Positions 16,795 to 26,077 of a stretch of DNA of 64,000 nucleotides are shown in pieces. Origin of the DNA: Methylorubrum rhodesianum. Its GTDB lineage: Bacteria; Pseudomonadota; Alphaproteobacteria; Rhizobiales; Beijerinckiaceae. Position 1 is the stretch's first letter; the number at the start of each line of letters is the position of its first letter. The notes beneath the pieces are model-generated. The model ran no database searches. It was not told where the DNA came from and saw nothing but the letters and a program-made list of their open reading frames with translations. The translations under genes were made by a program, and so were the position numbers. The stretch is taken from contig NZ_JACHOS010000001.1 in the NCBI RefSeq assembly GCF_014199985.1, positions 1-64,000 of the forward strand, given 5' to 3'.

Positions 16795-19218
16795 TCAGTG
16801 CGGCACCTCACTTTCCCGCCGCGCCTCGTAGGGCCATTTCCAGCCCTGGATATCGGGCATGTCCTCGCCGTACTCGCGGATGTGCAGCTTGTGCGCGGTC
16901 AGGCGGTCCCTGAACTCCTGCTTGGCTCGCGCCGCCCGCGTGACCAGCCCCGGCACGCGGTCGATCGCCTCGATGGCGAGGTGGAAGCGGTCGAGCTCAT
17001 TCAGCACCACCATGTCGAAGGGCGTCGTCGTCGTGCCCTCCTCGATGAAGCCGCGCACATGCATGTTGGCGTGGTTTGACCGGGAATAGGTGAGCCGGTG
17101 AATGAGATAGGGATAGCCGTGATAGGCAAAGATCACCGGCTTATCGCGGGTGAACAGGCTGTCGAACTCGGCATCGTCCAGTCCGTGCGGATGGTCCCGG
17201 TTCGATTGCAGCGTCATCAGGTCGACCACGTTGATGACGCGGATGCGAAGGCCCGGCACGGCGCGCTTCAAGAGATCGACGGCGGCCAGCGTTTCGAGCG
17301 TCGGCACGTCTCCAGCGCAGGCCATTACGACGTCGGGGTCGAGCCCGCTCTCGTCGGTGCCGGCCCAGTGCCAGATGCCGATGCCCGCCTCGCAATGGAG
17401 GCGGGCCTCCTCCGCGGTAAGCCATTGCGGTTGCGGCTGCTTGCCGGCCACGATCACATTGATGCGGTCATAGGTCTTCAGGCAGTGGTCGGCGACCCAG
17501 AGCAGGGTGTTGGCGTCCGGCGGCAGGTAGACCCGCACGATGTCCGACTTCTTGTTGGCGACGAGGTCGATGAAGCCGGGATCCTGGTGGCTGAAGCCGT
17601 TGTGGTCCTGTCTCCAGACATGGGAGGTCAGCAGGTAGTTGAGCGAGGAGATCGGTCGCCGCCAGCCGAGCTCGCGCGACACCTTCAGCCACTTGGCGTG
17701 CTGGTTGAACATCGAATCGACGATGTGGATGAACGCCTCGTAGCAGGAGAACAGGCCGTGGCGACCGGTGAGCAGGTAGCCTTCGAGCCAGCCCTGGCAG
17801 AGGTGCTCGCTCAAGACCTCCATCACCCGGCCCTCGTGGGCGAGGCTCACGTCGAAGGGCTCGATGGTCTCGATCCAGACCCGGTCGGTCGCCTCGAAGA
17901 CGGCGTCGAGCCGGTTCGAGGCGGTCTCGTCCGGACCCATGATTCGGAAGTTGCGCGCCTCGGCGTTGAGCCTGACCACCTCGCGCAGGTAGTGCCCGAG
18001 CGCGCGGGTCGCCTCGCCGACCGCCGCGCCGGGCTGCGGCACCGGAAGGGCGAAATCCTGCCAGGGGGGAAGCCGCAATTCGCGGCGAAGCAGGCCGCCA
18101 TTGGCATGGGGGTTGGCGCTCATGCGACGCGGGCCCTCGGGCGCGAGGGCGGCGAGTTCGGGGCGCAGGCGGCCGGTTTCGTCGAAGAGCGTTTCGGGTG
18201 CGTAGCCCCGCATCCAATCCTCGAGGATCTTGCGGTGACCGTCATCGGTGCGGGCGTTGCCCACCGGCACTTGGTGGGCGCGCCAGAAGCCCTCCACCCG
18301 CTTGCCGTCGACGGTCTTCGGGCCGGTCCAGCCCTTGGGGCTGCGCAGCACGATCATCGGCCAGCGCGGGCGCCGGAAGCCCATCCCGCCGCCGCGTGCC
18401 TCGGCCTGGATGTCCCGGATGCGGTCCACCGCGCGGTCGAGCGTCTCGGCCATCGCCCGGTGCATCGGTTCGGGCTGGTCGCCCTCGACGAAGAAGGGCT
18501 CGTAGCCGAAGCCGCTGAACAGGGTCTCCAATTCGTCGTCGCGCATCCGGCCGAGCACCGTCGGATTGGCGATCTTGTAGCCGTTGAGGTGCAGGATCGG
18601 CAGCACCGCGCCGTCGGTAACCGGGCTCAGGAACTTGTTGGAGTGCCAGGAGGCGGCGAGTGGTCCCGTCTCGGCCTCGCCGTCACCGACCACGCAGGCG
18701 GCGATGAGGCCGGGATTGTCGAACACGGCGCCGAAGGCGTGGACGAGGGCGTAGCCGAGTTCACCGCCCTCGTGGATCGAGCCCGGCGTCTCGGGCGCGA
18801 CGTGGCTCGGGATGCCGCCGGGGAACGAGAATTGCCGGAACAGTTTCCGCATGCCCTCCGCATCCTGCGAGATGTCCGGATAGACCTCGCTGTAGGTGCC
18901 TTCGAGATACGTGTTGGCGACGATCCCGGGGCCGCCATGGCCGGGTCCGCAGATGTAGATCGCGTCGAGGTCGCGCGCTTTGATCACCCGATTGAGGTGG
19001 ACGTAGATGAAGTTCAGGCCCGGGGTGGTGCCCCAATGGCCGAGAAGGCGCGCCTTGATGTGCTGCGGCTCCAAGGGCACGCGCAGCAGCGGATTGTCGA
19101 GCAGATAGATCTGTCCGACGGAAAGGTAGTTCGCCGCCTGCCAGTAGCGGTCGATCAGGGCGAGTTCCGCGCCGTCCAGCACGGCGGCCGGTCGCTGCGC
19201 AGTCGTGGGCTCGGTCAT
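16795..19218 (-). CDS. xfp: xylulose-5-phosphate/fructose-6-phosphate phosphoketolase
   Basis: An 807-aa cytoplasmic ThDP enzyme that cleaves xylulose 5-phosphate (or fructose 6-phosphate) with phosphate to acetyl-phosphate plus glyceraldehyde 3-phosphate (or erythrose 4-phosphate). The length fits the family. The N-terminal part has [18 protein letters not shown] and the ThDP/Mg motif GDGEAETGP. The middle shows [18 protein letters not shown], the phosphoketolase signature. AGGAGAAG precedes the ATG. It is the last gene of the apparent ackA-hlyD-ABC-ABC-xfp operon, 81 bp after the permease gene. Its product acetyl-phosphate is the substrate of AckA. Confidence 0.95.
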   Translation of the reverse strand: MTEPTTAQRPAAVLDGAELALIDRYWQAANYLSVGQIYLLDNPLLRVPLEPQHIKARLLGHWGTTPGLNFIYVHLNRVIKARDLDAIYICGPGHGGPGIVANTYLEGTYSEVYPDISQDAEGMRKLFRQFSFPGGIPSHVAPETPGSIHEGGELGYALVHAFGAVFDNPGLIAACVVGDGEAETGPLAASWHSNKFLSPVTDGAVLPILHLNGYKIANPTVLGRMRDDELETLFSGFGYEPFFVEGDQPEPMHRAMAETLDRAVDRIRDIQAEARGGGMGFRRPRWPMIVLRSPKGWTGPKTVDGKRVEGFWRAHQVPVGNARTDDGHRKILEDWMRGYAPETLFDETGRLRPELAALAPEGPRRMSANPHANGGLLRRELRLPPWQDFALPVPQPGAAVGEATRALGHYLREVVRLNAEARNFRIMGPDETASNRLDAVFEATDRVWIETIEPFDVSLAHEGRVMEVLSEHLCQGWLEGYLLTGRHGLFSCYEAFIHIVDSMFNQHAKWLKVSRELGWRRPISSLNYLLTSHVWRQDHNGFSHQDPGFIDLVANKKSDIVRVYLPPDANTLLWVADHCLKTYDRINVIVAGKQPQPQWLTAEEARLHCEAGIGIWHWAGTDESGLDPDVVMACAGDVPTLETLAAVDLLKRAVPGLRIRVINVVDLMTLQSNRDHPHGLDDAEFDSLFTRDKPVIFAYHGYPYLIHRLTYSRSNHANMHVRGFIEEGTTTTPFDMVVLNELDRFHLAIEAIDRVPGLVTRAARAKQEFRDRLTAHKLHIREYGEDMPDIQGWKWPYEARRESEVPH

Positions 19219-19299
19219 GGGGCTTCTCCTGGCTGGCGGGGCGCTTGACGGTGCGGCCCATCGGGTGACGGCCGGATCGCGGGACGGGCGTGGCTTCGG

Positions 19300-20481
19300 T
19301 CAGACTCCGAAGATCACGCGGCGGAAGCGGGTGAGGGCGAAGGCGAAGTAGATGCTGCCCAGGGCAGCGAGGGCGAGCAGCTGCGGCCAGACGACGGACA
19401 GGCCGGCGCCGCGGTAGAGGACGGCCTGGGCGAGCGCGACGAAGTGCGGCGTCGGGCTGACCGTCTGCACCACGATCTGGAGCCAGAACGGCATGCTTTC
19501 CATCGGCGTGCTGCTGCCCGAGAGCAGCTGCATCAGCAGCAGGATCGGGATCACCAGCAGGCCGAACTGACCCATGGAGCTCGCGATCGTGCCCAGGAGA
19601 ATGCCCAGCGCGGCCACCGCGAGGGCGTAGAGGCCGGCTCCGAACAGGAAGAGGGGTATCGAGCCGCTGATCGGCACGCCGAGCCACCCTTCCACGACGA
19701 AGACCAGTGACAGGCCGGCGCCGATGAGGATGACGAGCCCGTTGGCGATCACCTTGGCGAGCATGATCTCGACCGGGACGAGCGGCATCACCAAGAGGTG
19801 CTCCACCGTGCCCTGCTCGCGCTCGCGGATCAGCGCGGCGCCGGTGAGGATGACGGTGAGCAGCGTGATGTTGTTGATCACCTGCATCACGGAGGTGAAC
19901 CAGCTCGTCTGGAGGTTCGGGTTGAACTTGGCGCGCGTCACCACCTGCACGGGGGCGGTGTCGGTGAGGTCGCTGCGGGCGGCGAAGCGGGCGACCTCCT
20001 GGGCGATGATGGTCTGGAGGTAGATCGAGCCGTTGCCAGCCTGGGTCATCGCCGTGGCATCGACGCCGAGCTGGACCTCGGCCGGACGGCCGGACAGCAC
20101 GTCCATCTGCAGGCGCGGCGGCAGCTCGATCACGAAGACGAGCCGGCCGGTATCCATGGCGGGGTCGATCTCGGCCGGGGTGAGGGCAACGACGCTCTTC
20201 ACCAGCGGCGGGTTGAGCGCGCTCACGATCTGCCGCGACAGGTCGGATTGATCCTCGTCCACCACGCCGACGGTCAGATTGCGCACCTCGGTCGAGGCGC
20301 CGGAGGCGACGGAGTGGACGGCGAAGGTGAAGGCGTAGACGACAAGGAACAGCATGACCGGATCGGCCCGGATGCTGCGCAGCTCCTTGACGATGAGGCG
20401 GAACAGGTTCGCCGCATGCGTTCCGAGGCCGATGCGGAACGGTGCGGGCGCGGTCCGGTCCGGGGTGGTGGGGCTTCCCAT
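19300..20481 (-). CDS. ABC-2 type transporter permease (YhhJ-like)
   Basis: A 393-aa membrane protein with the ABC-2 permease layout: one helix near residues 40-60, a large soluble loop (about 70-190), then five to six helices (about 195-390). NLQTSWFTSVMQVINNITLL opens the C-terminal membrane part, and REREQGTVEHLLVMPL is the family's cytoplasmic gating motif. It pairs with the upstream ABC fusion protein (1 bp between the genes) and the HlyD adaptor, as in YhiI-RbbA-YhhJ type exporters. The cargo is unknown. Confidence 0.88.
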   Translation of the reverse strand: MGSPTTPDRTAPAPFRIGLGTHAANLFRLIVKELRSIRADPVMLFLVVYAFTFAVHSVASGASTEVRNLTVGVVDEDQSDLSRQIVSALNPPLVKSVVALTPAEIDPAMDTGRLVFVIELPPRLQMDVLSGRPAEVQLGVDATAMTQAGNGSIYLQTIIAQEVARFAARSDLTDTAPVQVVTRAKFNPNLQTSWFTSVMQVINNITLLTVILTGAALIREREQGTVEHLLVMPLVPVEIMLAKVIANGLVILIGAGLSLVFVVEGWLGVPISGSIPLFLFGAGLYALAVAALGILLGTIASSMGQFGLLVIPILLLMQLLSGSSTPMESMPFWLQIVVQTVSPTPHFVALAQAVLYRGAGLSVVWPQLLALAALGSIYFAFALTRFRRVIFGV

Positions 20482-20482
20482 C

Positions 20483-23254
20483 TCACGCTTCCTGCTTGCG
20501 CAGGAGCAACTGCGACAGGATCAGGAACAGGAGAGCGAAGCCGGCCAGCACTAAGATGTTAGGCACGAGTTCGGAGAAGGGCAGGCCCTTGGTGAAGGTG
20601 CCCGCCGTGACGGGCTGGTACCAAGCCGGCGGCAGCGAGAGCCCGATCAACCGAGCGTTGCCCGACAGCGACGAGATGGGGACCAGGAGACCGGAGAAAT
20701 TGACGGCCGGGATGATGGACAGGAGCGCGGTGGCGAAGACCGCCGCAACCTGAGTCTTCATGAAGGTCGAGATGAACTGTCCGAAGCCGGTCGTCGCCAC
20801 GACATAGAAGAACGTCCCGAGGCAGAGGGCGGCGAACGAGCCTTTGACGGGCACGTCGAACACGAACAGCGCCACGAGCACGAGCAGCCCGAAGCTCATC
20901 ATGGCGATGCCGATATAGGGAAGCTGCTTGCCCAGCAGGAACTCGAACTTGGTGACCGGCGTCGAGCGGAAGTTGGCGATCGAGCCGGTCTCCTTCTCGC
21001 GCACCACCGCGATGGCCGACATGATCGCCGGGATCAGGATGAGCAGCAGCATCATCACGCTCGGCACCATGGCGTTGACGCTGCGAAAGGCCTGATTGTA
21101 GCGGAAGCGCGTCTCGACGCTGACCCGCGTCGATGACGGGTCGATGCCGAGGCGCTCGACGGCGAGCTGGTGGGCGTACTGGTTCGCCAAGCCCGTGACG
21201 TAGCCCCGGCTGGTCTCGGCCCGGAACGGCATCGCCCCGTCGAGCCACACGGCGATTTCCGGGGCGCGCCCCGACCGGAGGTCGCGGCCGAAGCGGGGCG
21301 GGATCTCCAGGGCGATCTGCACGCTGCCGTTGCGGAAGCGCAGGTCGAGTTCGGTCGCGGAGCGGATGGGCGCCTGCTCGCTGAAATAGCGCGAGCTGGT
21401 GAAGGCATCGACGAGCTGACGGCTTTCTGGCGTGTTGTCCTGATCGAAGGCCGAGAAGCGCAGGTTCTCCACGTCGAAGGAGATGCCGTAGCCGAAGGCG
21501 ATCATCAGCAGGATGGGGCCGACGAAGGCGAAGGCGATGCGGATGGGATCGCGCAGCAGCTCCATCGTCTCGCGTCGGGCATAGGCCCAGAGGCGCCTCG
21601 GATCGAAGCGGTGGCGATGCGGGGCCGCGTGCGGCGGCGGGGAGGGTTCGGCGTCCGGACCGTCCGCCGCCGGCTCATCCGCCTCGACTCCCGCCTTCTC
21701 GGCCGCCTTCGGGTCGAGCCCGGCAGCCTCGGCCAGGTAGTCGATGAAGCACTGTTCCAGCGAGGAGCTGCCGCGCTCCCGCACGAGTTCGGCCGGCGTG
21801 CCGACCGCCAGAACCCGACCGGCATGCATGAGCGAGATGCGGTCGCAGCGCTCGGCCTCGTTCATGAAGTGCGTTGAGAGGAAGATCGTGACGCCCTCGT
21901 CCCGCGAGAGGTCGATCAGCGTCCGCCAGAAGGCGTCGCGGGCGATCGGGTCGACGCCCGAAGTGGGCTCGTCGAGGATCAGCATCGCCGGCCGATGCAG
22001 CACCGCCACCGCCAGCTGCAGCCGCTGCTTGATTCCGAGAGGCAGGCTGTCCGGCCGCGCGTTCTTGACCGGTTCGAGTTCGTAACGCTCGAGAAGCTCC
22101 TTGATCCGAACCGGACGCTCCCGCGGCGGCAGGTGGTAGAGCTGCGCGTGCAGTTCGAGGTTCTGCAGCACCGTCAACTCGCTGTAGAGCGAGAAGGCCT
22201 GCGACATGTAGCCGACGTTCCGGCGCGTCTCCATGTCGTTGTCGGTCACGGGATGACCGAACAGCTTCGCGCTCCCTTCCGAGACCGGAAGGAGACCCGT
22301 GAGCATCTTCATCGTGGTGGACTTGCCGCAGCCGTTCGAACCGAGGAAGCCGAAGATCTCGCCGCGGGCGATGCGGAAGCTGACGTCGTCGACGGCGGTG
22401 AAGCTGCCGAAGCGCCGGGTCAGGTGCTCGGCCTCGATCGCCGGAACGGCGTCGAGCCGGGGCGGCCGGGGCTTCAGCACCACGGGCCGGTGCTGGGCCT
22501 GCTTCTCGGGTGGAAGGAGGGCGATGAATGCGGCCTCCATGTCGGGCTTGGCCGTCCGCTCCAGCAGGTCGGCCGGACTGCCGCTCGCGATGACGTGGCC
22601 GTCGTCCATGGCGATCAGCCACTCGAAGCGCGAGGCCTCGTCCATGTAGGCGGTGGCGACGACCACGCTCATGCCGGGCCGCCCGGCCCGGATCGAGCCG
22701 ATCAGCTCCCAGAACTGCCCGCGCGAGAGCGGATCGACGCCCGTGGTCGGCTCGTCGAGGATCAGCAGGTCGGGATCGTGTATGAGCGCGCAGCACAGGC
22801 TGAGCTTCTGCTTCATCCCGCCCGACAGCTTGCCCGCCGGGCGCTCCTCGAACGGGTCGAGGCCGGTCGCGGTGAGAAGGTCGGTGATGCGCCGTCGGCG
22901 CTCCGACGCCCCCTGGCCGAACAGGCGGCCGTGGAAGTCGATGTTCTCGAACACGCTCAGCGTCGGGTAGAGGTTGCGGCCGAGACCCTGCGGCATGTAG
23001 GCGATGCGCGCCGCCTCCCGCGTGCGGTGGCGCCGCTGGGCCATGTCGCCGCCGAGCACCGTCACGCGGCCGGTCTGAATCCGGCGCACGCCGGCCACGA
23101 GCGCGAGCAGGGTCGACTTGCCGACGCCGTCCGGCCCGATGATTCCGACCATGCGGCCGGCGGGAAGATCGAGCGACACGTCGTCGAGGGCGCTCGTCCC
23201 GCCGTAGCGATGCGAGACGTGCTCCAGCCGGGCGATGACGGCCGCGTCGCTCAT
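20483..23254 (-). CDS. fused ABC exporter: two ATPase domains plus ABC-2 permease (RbbA/YhiH-like)
   Basis: A 923-aa protein. Residues about 5-230 are the first ABC ATPase (Walker A GPDGVGKST, signature LSGGMKQKL). Residues about 280-500 are the second (Walker A GSNGCGKST, Walker B LILDEPTSGVDP, signature-type region LPLGIKQRLQLA). Residues about 560-923 are an ABC-2 permease with a large external loop and five C-terminal helices, including VREKETGSIANFRSTPV. This is the RbbA/YhiH arrangement seen in tripartite drug or small-molecule exporters. It starts 7 bp after hlyD and ends 1 bp before the permease gene. The first signature motif is the better conserved. Confidence 0.9.
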   Translation of the reverse strand: MSDAAVIARLEHVSHRYGGTSALDDVSLDLPAGRMVGIIGPDGVGKSTLLALVAGVRRIQTGRVTVLGGDMAQRRHRTREAARIAYMPQGLGRNLYPTLSVFENIDFHGRLFGQGASERRRRITDLLTATGLDPFEERPAGKLSGGMKQKLSLCCALIHDPDLLILDEPTTGVDPLSRGQFWELIGSIRAGRPGMSVVVATAYMDEASRFEWLIAMDDGHVIASGSPADLLERTAKPDMEAAFIALLPPEKQAQHRPVVLKPRPPRLDAVPAIEAEHLTRRFGSFTAVDDVSFRIARGEIFGFLGSNGCGKSTTMKMLTGLLPVSEGSAKLFGHPVTDNDMETRRNVGYMSQAFSLYSELTVLQNLELHAQLYHLPPRERPVRIKELLERYELEPVKNARPDSLPLGIKQRLQLAVAVLHRPAMLILDEPTSGVDPIARDAFWRTLIDLSRDEGVTIFLSTHFMNEAERCDRISLMHAGRVLAVGTPAELVRERGSSSLEQCFIDYLAEAAGLDPKAAEKAGVEADEPAADGPDAEPSPPPHAAPHRHRFDPRRLWAYARRETMELLRDPIRIAFAFVGPILLMIAFGYGISFDVENLRFSAFDQDNTPESRQLVDAFTSSRYFSEQAPIRSATELDLRFRNGSVQIALEIPPRFGRDLRSGRAPEIAVWLDGAMPFRAETSRGYVTGLANQYAHQLAVERLGIDPSSTRVSVETRFRYNQAFRSVNAMVPSVMMLLLILIPAIMSAIAVVREKETGSIANFRSTPVTKFEFLLGKQLPYIGIAMMSFGLLVLVALFVFDVPVKGSFAALCLGTFFYVVATTGFGQFISTFMKTQVAAVFATALLSIIPAVNFSGLLVPISSLSGNARLIGLSLPPAWYQPVTAGTFTKGLPFSELVPNILVLAGFALLFLILSQLLLRKQEA

Positions 23255-23261
23255 GCCGCCC

Positions 23262-24287
23262 TCACGGCAGCTTCACGGCGAGGTCGGCCGGCCAGGGGAC
23301 GTCGGCCTTCGTGCGCACGAAACCCATCCCGCGCACGCCCGTCTTCACCCGCTGATGGTACTTCTTCAGCACCTTCGGATCGATCTGGAGCTTGATCCGG
23401 AAGGTGAGCTTCTCGCGCTCCTCCTCGGTCTCGACGCTTTTGGGGGTGAACTGAGCGTCGGCGGCGACGAAGCTGATGGTGGCCGGGATCACGTATTGCG
23501 GCACGGGATCGAGGACGATGCGGGCGTCGTCATTCAGCGCCAGCGGCCCGGCCTGCGCGGCCGGCAGGTAGATCGTCATGTAGACGTCGGCGAGGTCGAG
23601 CAGCGTCAGGATGCGGGTCCCGGCGCCGACGACCTCGCCCTCCCGCGCCAGCCGGTACTGCACGCGCCCGTCGCGGGGCGCCCGCAGCACGAGATCGACC
23701 AGCACGGCCTGGAGCCGCTGGACTTCCGCCTCGGCGCTCTCGACCGCGAACTTCGCCTGATCCTCCTGCGCCTGGGCGGCCTCGAGCGCCGCCTTCGCCG
23801 CATCCGCCTTGGCCTTGCGCTGGTCGAAGATCTGCTTGGTGAGGTAGCCCTTGCCGACAAGTTCCTTGCCGCGGTTGAAGTCGGCCTCGGCGAAGATGAG
23901 ATCGCTCTTGCGCTGGGCGATGAGGGCCACCGCCTCCGCAAGGCTCTTCTTGGCCCGCAGCACCTGGGCCTGGGCGCCGCGCAGTTGCGCCTCAGTCTCG
24001 GGTGATGAGATCGTGGCGACGACTTGGCCCGCAGTGACCTCGTCGCCCTCCTTGACGAGCAGCTTCGAGATCCGGCCGGCGTATTTCGCCGCAACATCGA
24101 CCTGGGTCGCCTCGATACGCCCGTTGGACTTGGCGATGCCGTCCGGCATGCGCTGGCCGCGCAGCCGGTCGATCAACTGTTTCAGGCGTGACTGCCCGAG
24201 GGCGGGTGGAGGAGCGGCGACGGCGGCGCCGAAGACGAGCAGGATCGCGAGAAGGGCCCCGCGCGGGCCCGACGGTGTCCACCTCAT
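23262..24287 (-). CDS. HlyD-family membrane fusion protein
   Basis: A 341-aa periplasmic adaptor with a signal peptide (residues 10-32, LLAILLVFGAAVAAPPPALG), a biotinyl-lipoyl half near VDVAAKYAGRISKLLVKEGD, a long coiled coil (about 110-215, rich in Ala, Glu, Gln and Lys), and a beta-barrel C-terminal part. It resembles YhiI/YbhG. It would link the two inner membrane ABC proteins to an outer membrane channel that is not encoded here. Its ATG overlaps the ackA stop codon (ATGA), so the exporter is translationally coupled to acetate kinase. Confidence 0.88.
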   Translation of the reverse strand: MRWTPSGPRGALLAILLVFGAAVAAPPPALGQSRLKQLIDRLRGQRMPDGIAKSNGRIEATQVDVAAKYAGRISKLLVKEGDEVTAGQVVATISSPETEAQLRGAQAQVLRAKKSLAEAVALIAQRKSDLIFAEADFNRGKELVGKGYLTKQIFDQRKAKADAAKAALEAAQAQEDQAKFAVESAEAEVQRLQAVLVDLVLRAPRDGRVQYRLAREGEVVGAGTRILTLLDLADVYMTIYLPAAQAGPLALNDDARIVLDPVPQYVIPATISFVAADAQFTPKSVETEEEREKLTFRIKLQIDPKVLKKYHQRVKTGVRGMGFVRTKADVPWPADLAVKLP

Positions 24288-25486
24288 GCCGAGGATCCTG
24301 CCGCGGTCTGGCCCAGCAGACGCAACGTGTGTCTCGCGATCATGCGCTCCTCGTCGGTCGGGATGACCCAGATCTGCGCCCGGCTTCCCGCTGCATCGAG
24401 TCTTGCGACGCCCGAGCGGTTGGCGTCATTGCTCAGGATCAAACCGGTCAAGCCCAGATCGGCGATGATGCGCCTCCGGATCTCGGGCGCGTTCTCGCCG
24501 ATCCCGGCGGTAAAGACGAAGGCGTCGAGGCCGCCGAGCGTCACGGCGAGGGCAGCCGCCGCCTGCGCCACCCGCCGGCAGAAGAAGGCGACGGCCATGC
24601 CGGCTTCAGCCCGGTCGCTCGCCAGCAGGGTCCGCACGTCGCTGCTGAGACCGGACAGGCCGAGCAGTCCGCTCTCGTGGTAGAGCATGTGCCCGACCTC
24701 GGACGGCGTCATGCCCTTCTGCTCGATGAGATGCAGCACGGCGCCGGGATCGAGCGCGCCACAGCGTGTCCCCATGGGCAGACCGTCAAGCGCGGTGAAG
24801 CCCATGGTGGTTTCCTCGCTTCGACCCTCTTTCAGGGCGCAGAGCGAGGCGCCGGAGCCGAGATGCGCCACGACCACGCGCCCGTCCGCCGTCTCCGGTG
24901 ACAGATCTCGCAGGCGCCCGGCGACGTACTCGTAGGACAGGCCGTGAAATCCGTATCGCCGTAACCCCTCATCGTAGAGGGAGCGGGGCAGGGCGAAGCG
25001 GTCGGACAGTTCCGGATGGCCGCGGTGGAAGGCAGTATCGAAGCAGGCGATTTGCGGCAGGTCGGGTCGGCGCAGCCGCAGCACCCGGATCGGATCGAGA
25101 TTGCCGAGCTGATGCAGCGGCGCCAGTGGGATGAAGGTCTCGAGCGTCCGCAGCACTGCGTCATCGACCAGCACGGGCGCCGAGAAATCCGGTCCGCCAT
25201 GGACCACCCGGTGCCCGACCGCGACGATCGATTCGCCGGCGCGATGACGGGTGAACCAATCGGCGAGGTGATGCTGTGCCGCCAAGCCGTCGGGAATCTC
25301 GCCAGCCGCGAAGCGGCGGGTCTCCAGGACGGCACCGCTCCCGTCCTTGACAGTAAACGCCGGCGCCGCGCCGATGCCGTTCATCCCTCCGCTCAGAAGG
25401 GGGACGAGATCCGCGCCCACGATGCGGAACAGCTTGAACTTGATCGATGAGCTGCCCGCATTCACGACCAAGATGCTGTCGCTCAT
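24284..25486 (-). CDS. ackA: acetate kinase
   Basis: A 400-aa cytoplasmic enzyme converting acetyl-phosphate and ADP to acetate and ATP. Signatures include VNAGSSSIKFKLF at the N-terminus, VGHRVVHGG, ACFDTAFH, RYGFHGLSYEYV, AHLGSGASLCALKEGRS (phosphate and nucleotide binding) and FTAGIGENAPEIR at the end. The ATG at 25486 fits the family start, and an 18-residue upstream extension has no support. It is the first gene of the operon that ends with phosphoketolase, so the pair forms a phosphoketolase-acetate kinase route. No phosphotransacetylase is seen nearby. Confidence 0.95.
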   Translation of the reverse strand: MSDSILVVNAGSSSIKFKLFRIVGADLVPLLSGGMNGIGAAPAFTVKDGSGAVLETRRFAAGEIPDGLAAQHHLADWFTRHRAGESIVAVGHRVVHGGPDFSAPVLVDDAVLRTLETFIPLAPLHQLGNLDPIRVLRLRRPDLPQIACFDTAFHRGHPELSDRFALPRSLYDEGLRRYGFHGLSYEYVAGRLRDLSPETADGRVVVAHLGSGASLCALKEGRSEETTMGFTALDGLPMGTRCGALDPGAVLHLIEQKGMTPSEVGHMLYHESGLLGLSGLSSDVRTLLASDRAEAGMAVAFFCRRVAQAAAALAVTLGGLDAFVFTAGIGENAPEIRRRIIADLGLTGLILSNDANRSGVARLDAAGSRAQIWVIPTDEERMIARHTLRLLGQTAAGSSA

Positions 25487-25744
25487 CGGAGCCCTGTGCC
25501 GGCGCCATGGCGACCGATGCGGTTCGCCCCGGCTCGGCATCGCCGCTCATGGGCCGGTCGCCGCGGACCTCCGGGATCGGTGAGCGGCAATACCCCCATC
25601 GGATCTGCTCCATTCAGCGGCCGCTTGGAGGCCGGATTCGTCGGCGCCGGCCGCCACTGTCGGGAGGTTCCAATATTTTCCGCAGTTACGCAAATGATCG
25701 ACCGCCGTCGGGAGCTGATCGGGTCAAATTCGGGATAACATTTC

Positions 25745-25791
25745 GATATCAATGGAACAACAAATGATATAAAATGAACCAATGCGATATA
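25745..25791. repeat. phased GATAT repeats in the ackA / GH65 divergent region
   Basis: GATAT occurs at 25745, 25766 and 25786, that is at 21 and 20 bp steps, about two helix turns. The last two sit in imperfect direct repeats of the form AATG-AAC-AATG-ATATA. The DNA here is strongly AT-rich against a GC-rich background. It looks like an operator array facing one side of the helix. The regulator is unknown. No gene was found elsewhere in 25487-26077. Confidence 0.45.
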
Positions 25792-25822
25792 ACTGTTTGG
25801 ATCTCTCAAGCGTCAATACACG

Positions 25823-25851
25823 TTGACACCGTATGGTTGCGTTGATTGTAT
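25823..25851 (+). promoter_or_regulatory. sigma70-like promoter for the GH65 gene
   Basis: TTGACA at 25823-25828, a 17-bp spacer, then TTGTAT at 25846-25851. The -35 is a perfect consensus and the -10 matches at several positions. It points at the GH65 gene, whose start is about 225 bp downstream, implying a long 5' leader. It lies about 30 bp from the GATAT repeats. Confidence 0.4.
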
Positions 25852-26077
25852 GGGATCATCGGTCCAAAACAGTTCGAATCTTCTAGGCCGCCAGGATCGA
25901 CTTTTCTCAGGTTGCATTTCTCCAAGATGCGCCGGTGCTGCTCCAGCGCCGTCATGGGCATGCCGGCCGATCCCGTCAGGCGACTGGAAGGCTCCGGCCG
26001 CCGCCGAACCGTGACGGGATGCCATCCTTCGTCGCCGTCGAGCCCGCATCCCCTGAGCCCGAACGAAGGGATGATTG

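Noticed and set aside
17098..19248. A 716-codon open frame on the plus strand opposite phosphoketolase
   Set aside because: Shadow of xfp. The sequence is rich in Arg, Val, Gly and His without family motifs, and the opposite strand has unmistakable phosphoketolase signatures.
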